A stretch of DNA of 5,449 nucleotides from Saprospiraceae bacterium (GTDB lineage Bacteria; Bacteroidota; Bacteroidia; Chitinophagales; Saprospiraceae). The position numbers and the translations under genes were made by a program. Positions 5,087-5,449 of the stretch are shown here, piece by piece. Numbering within the stretch: position 1 is the stretch's first letter; each line of letters opens with the position of its first letter. The notes under the pieces are model-generated. The model saw only the letters and a list, made by a program, of their open reading frames with translations, ran no database searches and had not been told where the DNA came from. The stretch covers positions 1 through 5,449 of the forward strand of contig JAJCYJ010000900.1 of the NCBI GenBank assembly GCA_029262975.1. Direction: 5' to 3'.

Positions 5087-5449
5087 GTCTATCTTCTTTA
5101 ATGTCATTTTTTCCTTGGCTATAGTGCTGTTCCTGACTCCAGATGTTATCGGGCAGGTAAAAATGGGAGATAATCCCAATGCTATTGATCCAAGCTCATT
5201 GTTGGAATTAGAAAGTACCAATAAAGGATTTCTTTTACCGAGACTGACATCATCACAAAGAGATAATATCGCATTTCCCAATACTGGGTTAATGATTTTT
5301 AATACCGAAAACAATTGTGTAGAGGTGAATATAGGTACGCCTGTAGCACCTAATTGGTTATGCTCAAAAGGAAGTAGTGATGATCAAGTTGTTACTTTAT
5401 TCGATTTGGATGGTAACAACTTGACTATTTCCATTGAAGGGGGTAATAC
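5052..5449 (+). CDS. N-terminus of a secreted Bacteroidota surface protein (cut off by window)
   Basis: 132 codons are visible and the frame is open to the right edge. The signal peptide has R9 and K12, a hydrophobic stretch at about 14-29, and probable cleavage around G34/Q35. The mature start follows the module seen at the front of many Bacteroidota secreted surface or adhesin-like proteins: VKMGDNPNAIDPSSLLELES, then TNKGFLLPRLTSSQRDNI (56-73), NTGLMIFNTENNCVEV (77-92) and NWLC (101-104). A linker (GSSDD) then leads into DLDGNNLTISIEGGN, which looks like the first of the DG-N-LTIS-type beta repeats that follow this module in long surface proteins. Total length, repeat number and any C-terminal type IX secretion signal cannot be seen. 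The ATG at 5052 is the first in frame after the stop at 5007; no Shine-Dalgarno. Its start codon lies in a hairpin. The role is probably adhesion or a surface structure, by inference only. Confidence 0.8.
   Translation, partial: MTIFNPNIRVDKSIFFNVIFSLAIVLFLTPDVIGQVKMGDNPNAIDPSSLLELESTNKGFLLPRLTSSQRDNIAFPNTGLMIFNTENNCVEVNIGTPVAPNWLCSKGSSDDQVVTLFDLDGNNLTISIEGGN

Noticed and set aside
5030..5314. 94-codon minus-strand frame
   Set aside because: Antisense to the surface-protein N-terminus, whose plus-strand translation is a clear family match.

Overview
The window looks like chromosomal DNA of a low-GC Bacteroidota (Cytophagia/Flavobacteriia-like). Three things point there. The tetR promoter fits the Bacteroidota TTG-N20-TAnnTTTG pattern. 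Shine-Dalgarno sequences are absent before nearly every gene. The right-hand gene begins with the N-terminal module typical of Bacteroidota surface proteins (LLELESTNKGFLLPRLTSSQ). The lineage assignment is inference from these signs; no rRNA or marker gene is present.

Left part (1-3910, minus strand): one operon, read right to left. It contains a TetR-family repressor, a LolA-like periplasmic lipoprotein-sorting protein overlapping it by ATGA, and two paralogous FtsX/LolC-E-type ABC permeases. The second permease is cut by the left edge. A matching LolD-like ATPase would be expected beyond that edge. The operon starts from a clear promoter whose start site is covered by a 21-bp palindrome (ACCGAC...GTCGGT), a likely TetR autoregulatory operator. 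This layout means the TTG at 3882 cannot be the tetR start codon; TTG 3840 is the better choice. The operon reads as a repressor-controlled system that moves a lipid or lipoprotein from the inner membrane through the periplasm.

Middle (3911-4109): a short divergent intergenic region with two small inverted repeats, then a 171-residue secreted NTF2/SnoaL-like protein on the plus strand (4110-4625).

Right part (4626-5449): about 425 bp without a recognised gene, then the 5' end of a secreted surface protein (from 5052, cut by the right edge). The long leader holds several hairpins. The last three pairings form a possible switch. An upstream stem (4936-4980) and a perfect 9-bp stem that includes two bases of the start codon (5026-5053) can coexist. 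A third 11-bp pairing (4968-4978 with 5021-5031) would disrupt both and free the start codon. A 39-codon ORF (4820-4939) ends inside the first stem. This possible start-codon-masking leader is the most unusual signal in the window and remains a hypothesis.
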